Origin: Liolophura sinensis
Lineage: Eukaryota; Mollusca; Polyplacophora; Chitonida; Chitonidae
Reading direction: 5' to 3'
Length of the DNA stretch: 64,000 nucleotides
Assembly (NCBI RefSeq): GCF_032854445.1
Contig: NC_088300.1
Location: 10,046,001 to 10,110,000 of the forward strand
The notes beneath the pieces are model-generated. The model did not search any database and had not been told where the DNA came from. It was given only the letters and a program-made list of their open reading frames with translations. Both the position numbers and the translations under genes were made by a program. This document shows positions 34,106-47,975 of the stretch, piece after piece (position 1 is the stretch's first letter; every line of letters starts with the position of its first letter).

Positions 34106-36987
34106 TTCTTCACTTATCCCTGTACCTCTTCCCAAGTTTCGGAAATTCGGACATTATTCCTAATCGCTTGCAAATCTTGGCGCATTCCATAGACCTCGAT
34201 GTGTCAAACAAAACCTTCGTCAGCATACGTCATCGAGATAGACGGAGGCTATCTCTAGGGGAAAGGAGGGTATGTAAAATAAACATGGCTTTAATACCGA
34301 AGCGATATGTCGCTTTAATAGACCATTCTTTAAGATTCGGTTTGAGCCGCGTCAAGACCAATGATCTGTGACATTTTAATGATTAGTGTAAGGGTGATGC
34401 TTGGAGTTGGAGTTACCGTGTGGCTTCAAAGATTAATTTTACATCACTTAATAGCCCGCTAACGGACAAGTTCTCTGCCATCATATCCCGGGCCAGATAA
34501 CCCGGCGTTTAGTACTATCGCCACCCGGATGATGTCAGCTTTACCGGATTAAATTAACAGTTCCAGATAAGACGGTTTACCACCCCACCCACCCCTAACT
34601 CATCCTGTACGGACATGTGACAAACAGGAGAAACCGGGTGCTTAGCACCGTACGCACTGTCAGAGTAGTACTAACATATAAGCTCAATAAGTAAAATGAA
34701 AAACTAAAGCGCGTGAATTATTTCTTTTCGCAACCGAATTCCTCACTGACGTCATTTTTATATGCATGGCCTTATTACTAAGATAACGTCAGTGCGGACA
34801 AAATTAGCTGAAGTTAGATTCCGAACGTTGTAAGCTGTACCAGTGGGAACAGCACTATACATAAAATGTCGTTATTAGCTGCATCAAAGAAAACCGAATG
34901 TTAAAATACTACTATAATACTACTACTAGTACGGTATATTTACCTTGATAAAAGAGCGAAGCTTTTGACGTCACAAATACTCTCACCTTCTGCACGAATG
35001 AGCATGTCGGGCAACACGTGAATAATTACAAAAATATATATACACAAAAACAACCATGTCCAAAAAACATATGTTCGCATGAAAAACAAATAGATAGAGA
35101 ATGTTGAGATTCACATTCTGCTTCCTGATTATCGCCTTATGATTGTAACATAAACATGACAAGGTTACATACCACAGGTACAATAATAACGGCATCAGAC
35201 TATAGTCTGTTTCTTTTAACCAGTCGGCCATATTCAGATGTCTGCAAAATGAAACATTCTCAACATTGCCTTTCGTTAGTATAAATCTCTACACCTTGAT
35301 ATCTTGGAAACCCATATAATTGCAAAGGAAATGAAGTTTAAATGTTTTTTTTTAATTCATGATGCTAAACTCAATAAGCTTGGTTATGATATCAAGAAGT
35401 CATTGCCACGGTTAACGTCATAATTATTCAAAAGCAAGTGGCATCTTGGGCAATGCATGGGCGTGGAGAGTAATTTGTTTTACAATGGCTGCACCAACGT
35501 GTGGTTAAAATAACTCCACACAATAACACAGCCAACACTGGGTGCGGGAATAGGCTACATTGCTTTTATATCAGAATGTCCTATACCATCCAGCACTAAA
35601 ACTATACCGCCGTGAGATCATATATTACTACGAGATAAAGTAAAATTCATTTATTAAGGTTATGTTATACTGAAACGTATAATTTCAAATAATGGCAGCT
35701 TAAGACCGATAACAGTTTTGCTAACTGGTGTCGCAGTCCGTCAAAAAACGTTAAACTCCGCCCAATATCTAACATATCACCGATTGTTGTATAATTATCA
35801 CCCGAGGCAAGGAATTCCTGCCATGTTTATGCAGTTTAATATTATGACATAGTAAAAATGGTTCTAACTTCATTTTCTTTGCAAGAACTTTCAACATACC
35901 CATGTGTAGAGTTTGTGTTGTTAAGATGTCACAGACTAAAGGCAATTTTGGTAGCCAATATATGACTGATTTTACAGACAGCTGAATATAAGCGACAGGC
36001 AAAAAGAAACGGGCAACAGGAAGGTAAGACACTGTCACACATCAAGATGGAATCTGTGACCAAAGTATATGTAACTCTCAGGATATTCCTCACAGAGTGG
36101 TTTTATTCATAAAACACCGCAAACAAGGAAAGGGCGTGTATTAAAAGAATTTGAGAAACTTTTATTAGCTACAAATAACACGACTTTCCATAATTACACA
36201 GTAATACACGATAACCTCTCCGAACATGTCTCACAATAAGCAATTTTCCCGGCTGCATGACACATGAAATCACCTGGAGAGATTTGAGAAGACACTTGAC
36301 CGACGTCATTCTGGATATACAATACTCGATGTTCGTACCCAATCAAAAGTAATCCAAACCTGCATGTAACGCCAATCCTTAATAGGTGTGCAATTAGGTG
36401 TATATAGGTAATTCTATACCTGCTCAATGCTATTAGGTGTAACGTGAGTAGGTGAAGCAATACGACACACTGACCGTCTTATGATCAATGGTTTAATTCT
36501 ATGCCCAATCATGTGTCTGCATTCTACGATACATTGGGTATAGTCTACATAAGGGGTTTAAAAGTTTTAAAGGCCGCAAAAAGGGTACAGCAATTAAGTT
36601 ACACTCTATCATTTGCTGGAGTCAACTGAAAGATTAACATAGTCTAACTGGTATGTCGAAGGGGCTATATGTTTATTATAATCCCTCATTATTTCTGCTT
36701 CACAGGGAATGTTCAGTTGCGTTATCGCTAGCAGAAGCTGGACGGGATCTTTCCACATGACTGGTTGAAGCAATGGCCGATGTCGTGCATGATAGAATTC
36801 AATCCGGAAAAATTCAATCTAAACAAGCACATTCAAAGAATTTATATCTTTCGTTAAATATGTAGAAGTTAGGCCTATATGTATGAATCCAGATGATTTC
36901 TGAACTTGATCTGTGAGACCACAAAATGAATCTGCACAAAAAGTTTTATTAAAATCTGACAATATTTGGAGGAAAATAAGGAAGGTG
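34106..36987. other. Upstream region of HLX with two CRE palindromes
   Basis: There is no gene. Perfect TGACGTCA sites lie at 34,747-34,754 and 34,966-34,973, 1.3-1.5 kb upstream of the HLX start, and could bind CREB/ATF factors. Short frames (34,983-35,231; 35,769-36,038; 36,194-36,460) have no recognisable domain. Confidence 0.4.
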
Positions 36988-39900
36988 CGACAGGGGGACA
37001 GGCGAAGGGCGTTCCTAATCACAAAATGTAGCGCTTTGACACAATGAAACTCCTAATGCCATGACACAGGGGGGACAGACGAAGGGCGTTTCTAATCACA
37101 AAATGTAGCGCTTTGTCAGAATGGAACTCCTAATGCCATGCCACAGGGGGACAGACGAAGGGCATTTCTAATCACAAAATGTAGCGCTTTGTCAGAATGA
37201 AACTCCAAATGCCATGCCACGGGGGGACAGACGAAGGGCGTTTCTAATCATAAAATGTAGCCCTTTGTCAGAATGGAACTCCAAATGCCATGCCACGGGG
37301 GGACAGACGAAGGACGTTTCTAATCACAAAATGTAGCCCTTTGTCAGAATGAAACTCCAAATGCCATGCCACGGGGGGACAGACGAAGGACGTTTCTAAT
37401 CACAAAATGTAGCACTTTGTCACAATGAAACTCCTAATGCCATGCCATAGGGGGACAGACGAAGGACGTTTCTAATCACAAAATGTAGCCCTTTGTCAGA
37501 ATGAAACTCCAAATGCCATGCCACGGGGGGGACAGGCGAAGGACGTTTCTAATCACAAAACGTAGCACTTTGTCAGAATGGAACCCCCTTATGCCATGCC
37601 ATTGGGGGACAGACGAAGGGCGATTCTAATCATAAAATGTAGCGCTTTGTCACAATGAAACTCCAAATGCCATGCCACGGGGGGACAGACGAAGGACGTT
37701 TCTAATCACAAAATGTAGCGCTTTGTCAGAATGAAACTCCAAATGCCATGCCACGGGGGGACAGACGAAGGACGTTTCTAATCACAAAATGTAGCGCTTT
37801 GTCACAATGAAACTCCAAATGCCATGCCACGGGGGGGACAGACGAAGGGCGTCCCTGACCACAAAATGTAGCGCTTTGTCAGAATGGAACTCCTAATGCC
37901 ATGCCACAGGGGGACAGACGAAGGGCGTTCCTAATCACAAAATGTAGCGCTTTGTCACAATGAAACTCCAAATGCCATGACACAGGGGGACAGGCGAAGG
38001 GCGTTCCTAATCACAAAATGTAGCGCTTTGTCACAATGAAACTCCAAATGCCATGACACAGGGGGACAGGCGAAGGGCGTCCCTGACCACAAAATGTAGC
38101 GCTTTGTCAGAATGGAACTCCTAATGCCATGCCACAGGGGGACAGACGAAGGGCGTTTCTAATCACAAAATGTAGCGCTTTGTCAGAATGAAACTCCAAA
38201 TGCCATGCCACGGGGGGACAGACGAAGGACGTTTCTAATCACAAAATGTAGCACTTTGTCACAATGAAACTCCTAATGCCATGCCATAGGGGGACAGACG
38301 AAGGACGTTTCTAATCATAAAATGTAGCACTTTGTCACAATGAAACTCCTAATGCCATGCCACGGGGGGACAGACGAAGGACGTTTCTAATCACAAAACG
38401 TAGCACTTTGTCACAATGAAACTCCTAATGCCATGCCATAGGGGGACAGACGAAGGACGATTCTAATCATAAAATGTAGCCCTTTGTCACAATGAAACTC
38501 CTAATGCCATGCCACAGGGGGACAGACGAAGGACGTTTCTAATCACAAAATGTAGCCCTTTGTCAGAATGAAACTCCTAATGCCATGCCAACGGGGGGGA
38601 CAGGCGAAGGACGTTTCTAATCACAAAATGTAGCGCTTTGTCAGAATGAAACTCCTAATGCCATGACACAGGGGGACAGGCGAAGGACGTTTCTAATCAC
38701 AAAATGTAGCCCTTTGTCACAATGAAACTCCTAATGCCATGCCATAGGGGGACAGACGAAGGGCGTTTCCTAATCAGAAAATGTAGCACTTTGTCAGAAT
38801 GAACTCCTAATGCATGCCACGGGGGGACAGACGAAGGACGATTCTAATCATAAAATGTAGCCCTTTGTCAGAATGGAACTCCAAATGCCATGCCACGGGG
38901 GGGACAGACGAAGGACGTTTCTAATCACAAAACGTAGCACTTTGTCAGAATGAAACTCCTAATGCCATGCCATAGGGGGACAGACGAAGGACGTTTCTAA
39001 TCACAAAACGTTAGCACTTTGTCACAATGAAACTCCTAATGCCATGCCATAGGGGGACAGGACGAAGGACGTTTCTAATCATAAAATGTAGCGCTTTGTC
39101 ACAATGAAACTCCTAATGCCATGCCATGGGGGGGGGGGACAGACGAAGGACGATTCTAATCATAAAATGTAGCCCTTGTCACAATGAAACTCCCAAATGC
39201 CATGCCACGGGGGACAGACGAAGGACGTTTCTAATCACAAAATGTAGCGCTTTGTCACAATGAAACTCCAAATGCCATGCCACGGGGGGACAGACGAAGG
39301 ACGATTCTAATCATAAAATGTAGCGCTTTGTCACAATGAAACTCCAAATGCCATGCCACGGGGGACAGACGAAGGACGTTTCTAATCACAAAATGTAGCG
39401 CTTTGTCACAATGAAACTCCTAATGCCATGCCTTGGGGGGGGGGGGCGGGGACAGACGAAGGACGATTCTAATCATAAAATGTAGCCCTTTGTCAGAATG
39501 AAACTCCTAATGCCAATGCCACAGGGGGGACAGACGAAGGGCGTTTCTAATCACAAAATGTAGCGCTTTGTCCACAATGAAACTCCAAATGCCATGCCAC
39601 GGGGGGACAGACGAAGGACGTTTCTAATCAGAAAATGTAGCGCTTTGTCACAATGACACTCCAAATGCCATGCCACGGGGGGGACAGACGAAGGACGTTT
39701 CTAATCACAAAATGTAGCACTTTGTCACAATGGAAACTCCTAATGCCATGCCACGGGGGGGACAGGCGAAGGACGATTCTAATCATAAAATGTAGCCCTT
39801 TGTCACAATGAAACTCCTAATGCCATGCCACGGGGGGACAGACGAAGGACGATTCTAATCACAAAATGTAGCACTTTGTCACAATGAACTCCCTAATGCC

Positions 39901-41580
39901 ATGCCACAGGGGGACAGACGAAGGGCGTTCCTAATCATAAAATGTAGCCCTTTGTCAGAATGAAACTCAAATGCCATGCACAGGGGGACAGACGAAGGGC
40001 GTTTCTAATCATAAAATGTAGCACTTTGTCACAATGAAACTCCTAATGCCATGCCACAGGGGGACAGACGAAGGGCGTTTCTAATCATAAAATGTAGCCC
40101 TTTGTCAGAATGAAACTCCTAATGCCATGCCATGGGGGGGGGGGACAGACGAAGGACGTTTCTAATCACAAAACATAGCACTTTGTCAGAATGAAACTCC
40201 AAATGCCATGCCATGGGGGGGGACAGACGAAGGACGTTTCTAATCACAAAACGTAGCACTTTGTCAGAATGAAACTCCTAATGCCATGCCATAGGGGGAC
40301 AGACGAAGGACGTTTCTAATCACAAAATGTAGCACTTTGACACATGAAACTCCAAATGCCATGCCACGGGGGACAGACGAAGGACGTTTCTAATCACAAA
40401 ATGTAGCACTTTGTCACAATGAAACTCCAAATGCCATGCCACGGGGGGGACAGACGAAGGACGTTTCTAATCACAAAATGTAGCGCTTTGACACAATGAA
40501 ACTCCTAATGCCATGCCACAGGGGGGACAGGCGAAGGGCGTCCCTGACCACAAAATGTGAGCCTTTGTCACAATGAAACTCCAAATGCCATGCCACAGGG
40601 GGGACAGGCGAAGGACGTTTCTAATCACAAAATGTAGCGCTTTGTCAGAATGAAACTCCTAATGCCATGCCATAGGGGGACAGACGAAGGACGTTTCTAA
40701 TCACAAATGTAGGCTTTGACACAATGAAACTCCAAATGCCATGCCACGGGGGGACAGACGAAGGACGTTTCCTAATCATAAAATGTAGCCCTTTGTCACA
40801 ATGAAACTCCTAATGCCATGCCACGGGGGGGACAGGCGAAGGACGTTTCTAATCACAAAATGGAGCGCTTTGTCAGAATGAAACTCCTAATGCCATGCCA
40901 TAGGGGGACAGACGAAGGACGTTTCTAATCACAAAATGTAGCGCTTTGACACAATGAAACTCCAAATGCCATGCCACGGGGGGACAGACGAAGGACGTTT
41001 CTAATCACAAAATGTAGCACTTTGTCACAATGAAACTCCAAATGCCATGCCACGGGGGGACAGACGAAGGACGTTTCTAATCACAAAATGTAGCCCTTTG
41101 TCAGAATGGAACTCCTAATGCCATGACACACGGGGACAGACGAAGGACGTTTCTAATCACAAAATGTAGCCCTTTGCCACAATGAAACTCCAAATGCCAT
41201 GCCACGGGGGGACAGACGAAGGACGTTTCTAATCACAAAATGTAGCACTTTGTCACAATGAAACTCCTAATGCCATGCCACGGGGGGACAGACGAAGGAC
41301 GTTTCTAATCACAAAATGTAGCGCTTTGTCAGAATGAAACTCCTAATGCCATGACACAGGGGGGACAGACGAAGGGCGTTTCTAATCACAAAACGTAGCA
41401 CTTTGTCACAATGAAACTCCTAATGCCATGCCATAGGGGGACAGACGAAGGACGTTTCTAATCACAAAATGTAGCCCTTTGTCAGAATGGAACTCCTAAT
41501 GCCATGACACAGGGGACAGGCGAAGGGCGTTTCTAATCATAAAATGTAGCCCTTTGTCAGAATGGAACTCCAAATGCCAT
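36988..41580. repeat. 76-bp satellite array, ~60 copies, with variable G tract
   Basis: Each unit has a run of 5 to about 14 G, then ACAGACGAAGGACGTTTC, TAATCACAAAATGTAGCG, CTTTGTCACAATGAAACTCC and TAATGCCATGCCAC. ACAAAATGTAG at 37,021, 37,098 and 37,174 and ATAAAATGTAG at 37,250 give a period of 76-77 bp. Variant sites are GGGCG/GGACG, AGCGC/AGCAC/AGCCC, CACAATG/CAGAATG, CTAATG/CAAATG and CCACG/CCATA/GACACA. They are shuffled among units rather than forming a fixed higher-order repeat. Several-unit blocks recur, such as the GTCCCTGACC variant at about 37,850, 38,078 and 40,540. The array has no long open frame on either strand, unlike the shorter minisatellites here. Confidence 0.98.
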
Positions 41581-42890
41581 TATGTTATAATTATGTAGAC
41601 TTTCTCTTTCTGAAGGTTCACGATTGTCTCTTCTATAGAAAACATTACACAGAAACACTCAAAGCTATTTACTCCACATGATGTACGATTTTTTTTATTT
41701 GGCAATTAAACGCGCAATTTCCGATGATAAATGTTCCTATAGGGTGCTTGTATATTCTTGCGGGTCTTCCAGGGGAAGTGAGTGCTTACATCTGTATTAT
41801 ACTGTAAATCAAGATGGCCTCTCCTATACAGCACTCCATAATACCGCTTTCACACGTGTTCTTGTAATTGGTTCACATAAATAACGGGTTGACTAAGCCC
41901 CGATTAGTGTTCATCCATATTTATGGTCATAAATGATGGCATATCTGCAGACTTTCTTCAAAACACCGACACACGTTTCCATTATTCTGAAATTGAAACC
42001 TCTTGCTCTACTTATTCCCAAATCACACACTAAAGCTATAATCAATACAAACTCAATCACTGAGCGGCATTTCGCGGACCTCACAGAAGCCTGTGGGAAG
42101 CTGGCTTGTTTCCTGTCATCGCCAGTATGATGGAGCTCCACCCAGCTATACATGCCCTTTTTCATATGCACCCTACAGGGCATGTACACCCCGTAACAAA
42201 GATCCCGACACAGGGGATACTAAACCGCCTGATGACGGCCAAATTAAACTTGTATCCTGAGAGTGGCAAGCTATTAGGAGTGTTGTTGATAGGTGCAGAG
42301 AGGAATAAAGACCGACAGAGTACGGCCGGTGGGGATATTTACGGTGTTGTTAAGGAGATGGGTGACGGGTGAGCTAGAGGCAATTCCTGGCAAACACTCT
42401 GACACGGGCAGTATACGATCGACAAGTCAAACCCTCTGTTTAAAACACTTGCCTCCTCACTGCCTTCATTACACTCATAAAAAAACGTTTTAGAGAAAAA
42501 AAGCGACACGCCGATTAAGCGAAATTGATAGAATTAGCCATTTAGTATAAACAAAGCACCGACGCAAACACGCAGCGCATATAGACCATGAACACACGGA
42601 GACGGGTGATCAGACTTGAAGCGATGGGTGTAGGTATTTTTAGTATAACTCTGCCAAAGTCAGACAATCAAACAAACAGTATATTCAGTTCAGTAACTAC
42701 AGAATTCACATAAAGACGCGAAATACTTAGAAAAGAAGGATTTCTAGATCGTCAAACATACGTTTTCTCCCCAATGAAAAGTCACTTCGTTGCAATGAAA
42801 AAGGAAGAGGAAACGGATATATAAATGCACTGCTTGGAATTTAACTGTCTGATAAATTCTATTGGGACTGGTGTTTTAGCTCTTTTTTGT
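41581..42890. other. Unannotated spacer
   Basis: Overlapping short frames lie on both strands (41,678-42,493). None is recognised. Confidence 0.35.
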
Positions 42891-43402
42891 GGGGTAACTC
42901 TTATCGAGCAACGCTGTTGCGAGAATAACGTTTTGAAACAACTCCAAATGTGTCGGATTGACGGTAAGTTACCGCTGTTGTACGCGCAATTAATGCTTCC
43001 CTGCCATAAATAGATGTCAACACCATGTTCCTACAAATTAACTAACCTGTTCTTCGGTTGGCTAACGAAAAATAATCTGACACAAATCGACAAAAAAGGA
43101 CATTTTGGAGAGTCTAGTGTACTGCGGGTGCCACCTCTATAACTCACGAACTACTTTGTTATAGGTTTGGAAGTTAATACTTTTCACGAACAGACGTAAA
43201 TGCCATGGTCCCTTTGGTTCGACAGTCTCACAACAGGTTAGTTAATAACACAGAGAAAACACCGTTAAGGTTGATTTATGCTAGGGAAGATTTAATGCGC
43301 GTAGTGAACAGCGGTAAATGTTTTCTTACTGTCAATCCGACACAGCTGGAGATGTTTCTCTCCGCAACTCTCCCAACTACGTTGCTCGGTAAGAGTTAAC
43401 CC
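42891..43402. mobile_element. Foldback / long terminal inverted repeat element
   Basis: The left arm (42,891 to about 43,069) and the reverse complement of the right arm (43,402 to about 43,215) share, in order, GTAACTCTTATCGAGCAACG, TGTGTCGGATTGAC, TTACCGCTGTT, ACGCGCA, CTTCCCT, CATAAAT and ATTAACTAACCTGTT. Arms are about 175-190 bp around a spacer of about 145 bp. The two short plus-strand frames here are simply the two arms read in opposite senses. It has no coding capacity, so it is a non-autonomous foldback or MITE-like element. Confidence 0.85.
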
Positions 43403-46400
43403 ACTCCGCAACTACATTTATGCTATTAGCAGGGTAGGCCAATCGAGTTCATTTTCACAAATTAGACAAAATGAAAACCGATGAAGTTATATTCATTTAT
43501 AAGGCCTGCAGTTAGTACACCATCCCTCCAGCACGTGCTCTTGCAAATTCGTCCGCGCGATTCTCCTATTCACCATTTAACCGGACATTTGTCTTAACGA
43601 GCCTGACACGCCATGATATAGGCCCTAAACTGATAGATCACAGAGCTGAAACTTAAGCCACATGCTTTCACAATGTGGAGTATATATAAATAACTGTTTG
43701 ATAGGCGCATATGTCTCAAACGGGTCAGCTCTACCAGGTGTATGGTCCTACCTCATCCGGGATAACAAACCCTCCTTCTCAAGTGGTCAGCGACGTGGAC
43801 GCCACCCCAATGTCGCACTCAAGGACAAGACAGCACCTGGCTAAAACATATTTCAATCGAAAGCAGGATACTCAAGCTTTCTAAAAAAATAACACACTTG
43901 ATTATTTTTAATGAGATTTCATCGAATAACATGTAGAACAAAATGACAATATTCTGCACAAATGGCTGGTGTGAGTCGCGGCAACCATCTTGAGAATTTA
44001 TCCAGTCAAACACGTTGCTATCCAGGCCGAGCGGCCTAAGCTGTGACGTAGCCTTTACCCATTCACTCCATGGAGATGATAAAACAACAACTACCGCATA
44101 AGACATCATTTTGAGATCTGCTTACAACGATTAGTTACGTTGTAGCCGAAGGGCCATTTTCACAAAGTGTGTGGGTCAGGTCTTACGGACCACCACAGAC
44201 GTAAAATTAGATGATTTTACAAGCTGTGTAATATTCAACGGTGATATCACAAATTATGCAAGACAGTAGCATCCGTCCTCGGCCCAAACAGCATTCATCT
44301 TCCCAAATACTTTTTTGTCGTTCATTTTAGCGTTTAGTCAGCAGTTTCGAAATGGTAAATATCAAAGTAAGTGCAAAATCCATTAGGGAAGTTTTATGGG
44401 AATGAGAAGACGGCATCTCACCGGACAACGTTTAAAATTAATTAATAATGTTGTGATATAATATTTCTCTCTCTGAATTTATCACAACTGAAGAATTTTA
44501 ACTTTTGCTCCTTCGTCTTTCTCGCATACAAGACATGTTTTTTTCCTGTTTCCTTTAATAAAACACAATAAAATTATTGAAACGCCGTGTTCAGGTCGAG
44601 GTGACTTCTCTGACGTCCGCGACACCTAGGTCAGCACAGCTCTCATCTAAGAAGCCAGCGTTACAAAACTAAAGCATAAAACCCAGCGACAATCAAATGC
44701 CTAGATCAGCCTCAGTGGTTCTTAGGTTTTATATGAATTTGTTCCAGATCCTGAGGATGAATCCAGTTGTACAACAATCCTATTGAAATTTTGTAAACAT
44801 TTAGGCCTAATCACCAGAGCAAACACTCCGGAGGCTACGACCTGAACCAGGACTACCCCGGCCTTGCATCTGCGTAGATCTGCTACTAGGTTATTGGAAC
44901 AGAGTCGGTGGAGTTCCTTGTAAATGATATAGTAGGCCTGTTGTATCCACAGTCCAAGCAGTGGAAGAAACATTCTTCCAGTATGTACAATATGTGAAAT
45001 AACCATATATATAACTTGGGCCTTCATGGTCGAAGTTCACAACTTTTATCTGTCATAGGCTACTGCTAGGACTATTATACGGAAAATACCTTCAACGTTA
45101 GAGAGCTAGAGTAAACGTTACGTCACCTTGTCTTCGATAATGGAGACATGCTGAAGCTGTGTCAAGACGAAATTTCATTGAACTTCTTATGAGTTGAAAA
45201 CAATTTTTGAAAATATTTAGTGCCGATTTAAGATACTTTAAATAGTAGCCTTTCAGTGGACATGAACATTAGTCAGGTGCTGCCTTTCACTTTAAAGTGC
45301 CCTAATGAATCTACGCCGCTATTCATTCAAACTTCACCTCTCAACCGTATTGTCTCACACTTCAATTTTAGACAGGGCCACTCCATGGAAAGAGACCGAT
45401 AAAAGTCCAGAATCTACGCCTCGCCACAGACATTCGTATACCAGCCGTGAACCAAAATGGGCGCTCCGGGTCAATAATCGCAATGCCAATTCCTAAAATG
45501 ACGTTTAACACACCTCAACAAAGATCTAAGAAAGCAGCCAACACTTTTCAACGATGTTGGAACGACGCAAGAAATGTTCCAGACGAATGAATTAAATCAG
45601 TATTCGAATCGTGTGCCATGTTAGTTTATAAGCTGTAGATAATCAAAATATGTGTCTGAGTTGCACTTTGAGTGCGACTGCTCATATATCCAAAGTAGTG
45701 ATCTACGATTCAAAACGATGAATATACCGTCCATGGTATCGGTTTAAGCAGAGAATATCATGCCAGACATTCTGGACGCTCTGCCTATATTTACATACAA
45801 AAAGAGTATACTGATGGAGTGAAGGCGTTTGATGGAATAACCTTGACACACCATAGTTTTAGAAGTAATTACTGGCGGCGTTGATTGAACATGCTACAAG
45901 GAGAGGTGTGTATACACCATATGCAGGACCCTTCAATATGATGGTGTGATAATTTACGATGTCAAAGTTGAAACTATACCACGTAAAGTCGGCGAGACAG
46001 GAAAGCGTATTTGGTCCTCGTATACCTGCAGGTCAAGATAAGATGTATTGTACGCCATCACACAGCTCTTCGTGTCCTATTTAGCTGTATCGTTAAACAG
46101 ACAAATATTATTACAGCATTCGTCGGTTATATTTAGGCCTATGTTGTGCACATTTAGTCCTATGGATCACTGTCGTTCAACAAATGTAATCAAAGGCGGA
46201 CACATTTTCCAGGTTGTTAATTGCAAATAGCTTTAAATTAGCTTGATTAAATTAACGACCATGCAAGTTGATTTTTGGCTCAGTTGCTTAAAGCGTCGCC
46301 CTCGAATGTTGCAGAGGACAAGGCACCAAGAGGGATGGGTGAAACAAACTTTTACCTGACCTCTACAGGTATGTCAGCTATACGGTGAAGGACAGCGTTC

Positions 46401-47645
46401 ACAACTGGCACTCTTCCTACTATTAATTTGATCACATTTGTAGGATATGAGTAGGGTCTCCACGGAAATCATTCCCGATTACCGTGTGACAATCCAGTTG
46501 ACCATGGAAGTTTACATGAGAAAAATTTCGGCGCCGACAAGAATCATGGGCACGGTGAATACATTGAACACTTAACACTCTTTTATGTTTTTGTTTTCCA
46601 CCACGCAAATCTGGCTTCAGTCAATATACATATATATATATATTCATCAAATGGGTAATTGTTATTCTCTCAATCTTTGGTGTGTGTATTTTATCCCAGT
46701 CGCATCTAACTTGACATCTGTCATGCAAAATACTTCTATCTTCAAAATGCTTCACCATATAAGGCTGTCGCGCATACTGACAAGTGCTGGAATGCTGAAC
46801 ATCGTGGTGTTTCCCAGGTCATGATGACGTCAAGCCATGGACAGAGAGAGGATGAGAATTGACGTTGAGTATCCTGCCAAGGCCTTTGTGACCCAATACG
46901 AGACAGCCTTACACTGCAAAGCAGTTGCTGCAAATTATTGATTTATTTTGTTGTATCATACTCATTGTTGCTCTCTTCGTATAGAACGGTTGTTCATGTC
47001 GTACAGGTATAGTGTTTACATGTGTCCTCAGAACTCTTACAGTGTCCACGGATGTACGTCAGTACCGTTCACACACACTTCTGACGTGTAGATCTATAAA
47101 TACCAGTAATCATGCTACTATTATAAGAGGACCAAACATTCTAAAACACAACAGCCCACCTTTACTGACATGTGCACGTGCCCTGACTACGTCATGCAGG
47201 AACGGCTCAAAGCATTTATGGGCTTTTACAAGAAAAACAAAACACATTAAGTAGTGCTGTGGTCCAGAAATACCGACCAACCACATGTACCTGACATGCC
47301 TTCAGTGTCGTGGGACAATCATGACTTTACAGTTAATGTACGCAATAACACTACTATCCACTACTAGAATACGCACGTGTTGGGTAAATGGAGATGAAAA
47401 CACGAGAGAAGAATATACGTTCATTATTTGTTGTTTTGTTTCTAAATGTAGACACACAAATTGACCCCTGAATTAAATATGCTTTTAATAATAATCCTAC
47501 TGTAACAACATATGGGATGTCACACAGTAGGCTATATTCTGGATAAAACAGTACTGATCGATTGGCATCTTTTCATCAAGGCGTCACAATGTTGAATCTA
47601 GCCTGTGCCGTGTCGTATGAGCACTACCATTTCTGGGCTCTTCAT
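43403..47645. other. Unannotated spacer, 4.2 kb
   Basis: No gene is recognised. A short TA microsatellite lies near 46,624-46,643, a perfect TGACGTCA at 46,825-46,832, and TAGGCCTA at 44,812 and 46,134. Confidence 0.35.
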
Positions 47646-47649
47646 GTGA

Positions 47650-47975
47650 AAGCCTATGGCCAGATATATACATGATCACTGCCTCTTTATTGTGATAATG
47701 TATTGGCAGATACCAGGCAAATCTCCTATGTGCCTGGTGATACATACCAGGCATGTATTGGCAAATACCAGGCAAATCTCGTACATGTTTGATCAGCGAC
47801 TCTGTAATGTGACAATAACATGTATTGGCAGATACCAGGCACATCTTGCGTACACATGATCATTGCCTCCTTAAAGTGACATCTTTTTTGGCAGAGATCA
47901 GGCGAGTATATGTATGATCAGTGCCTCTGTAATGTGACAATGACATGGTTTGGCGGAGACCAGGCATATTTCGTA
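47650..47975. repeat. ~62-bp degenerate minisatellite, ~5 copies
   Basis: TTGGCAGATACCAGGCA-type starts occur at about 47,703, 47,758, 47,825, 47,888 and 47,950. Between them are ATGATCACTGCCTC and AATGTGACAATAACATG segments. Confidence 0.82.

Noticed and set aside
37000-41580. CRISPR-like array
   Set aside because: Units are contiguous 76-bp copies with no unique spacers, in an animal genome with no cas genes.
42825-43399. Two plus-strand frames of 62 and 64 codons
   Set aside because: They are the opposite arms of the foldback element read in opposite senses.
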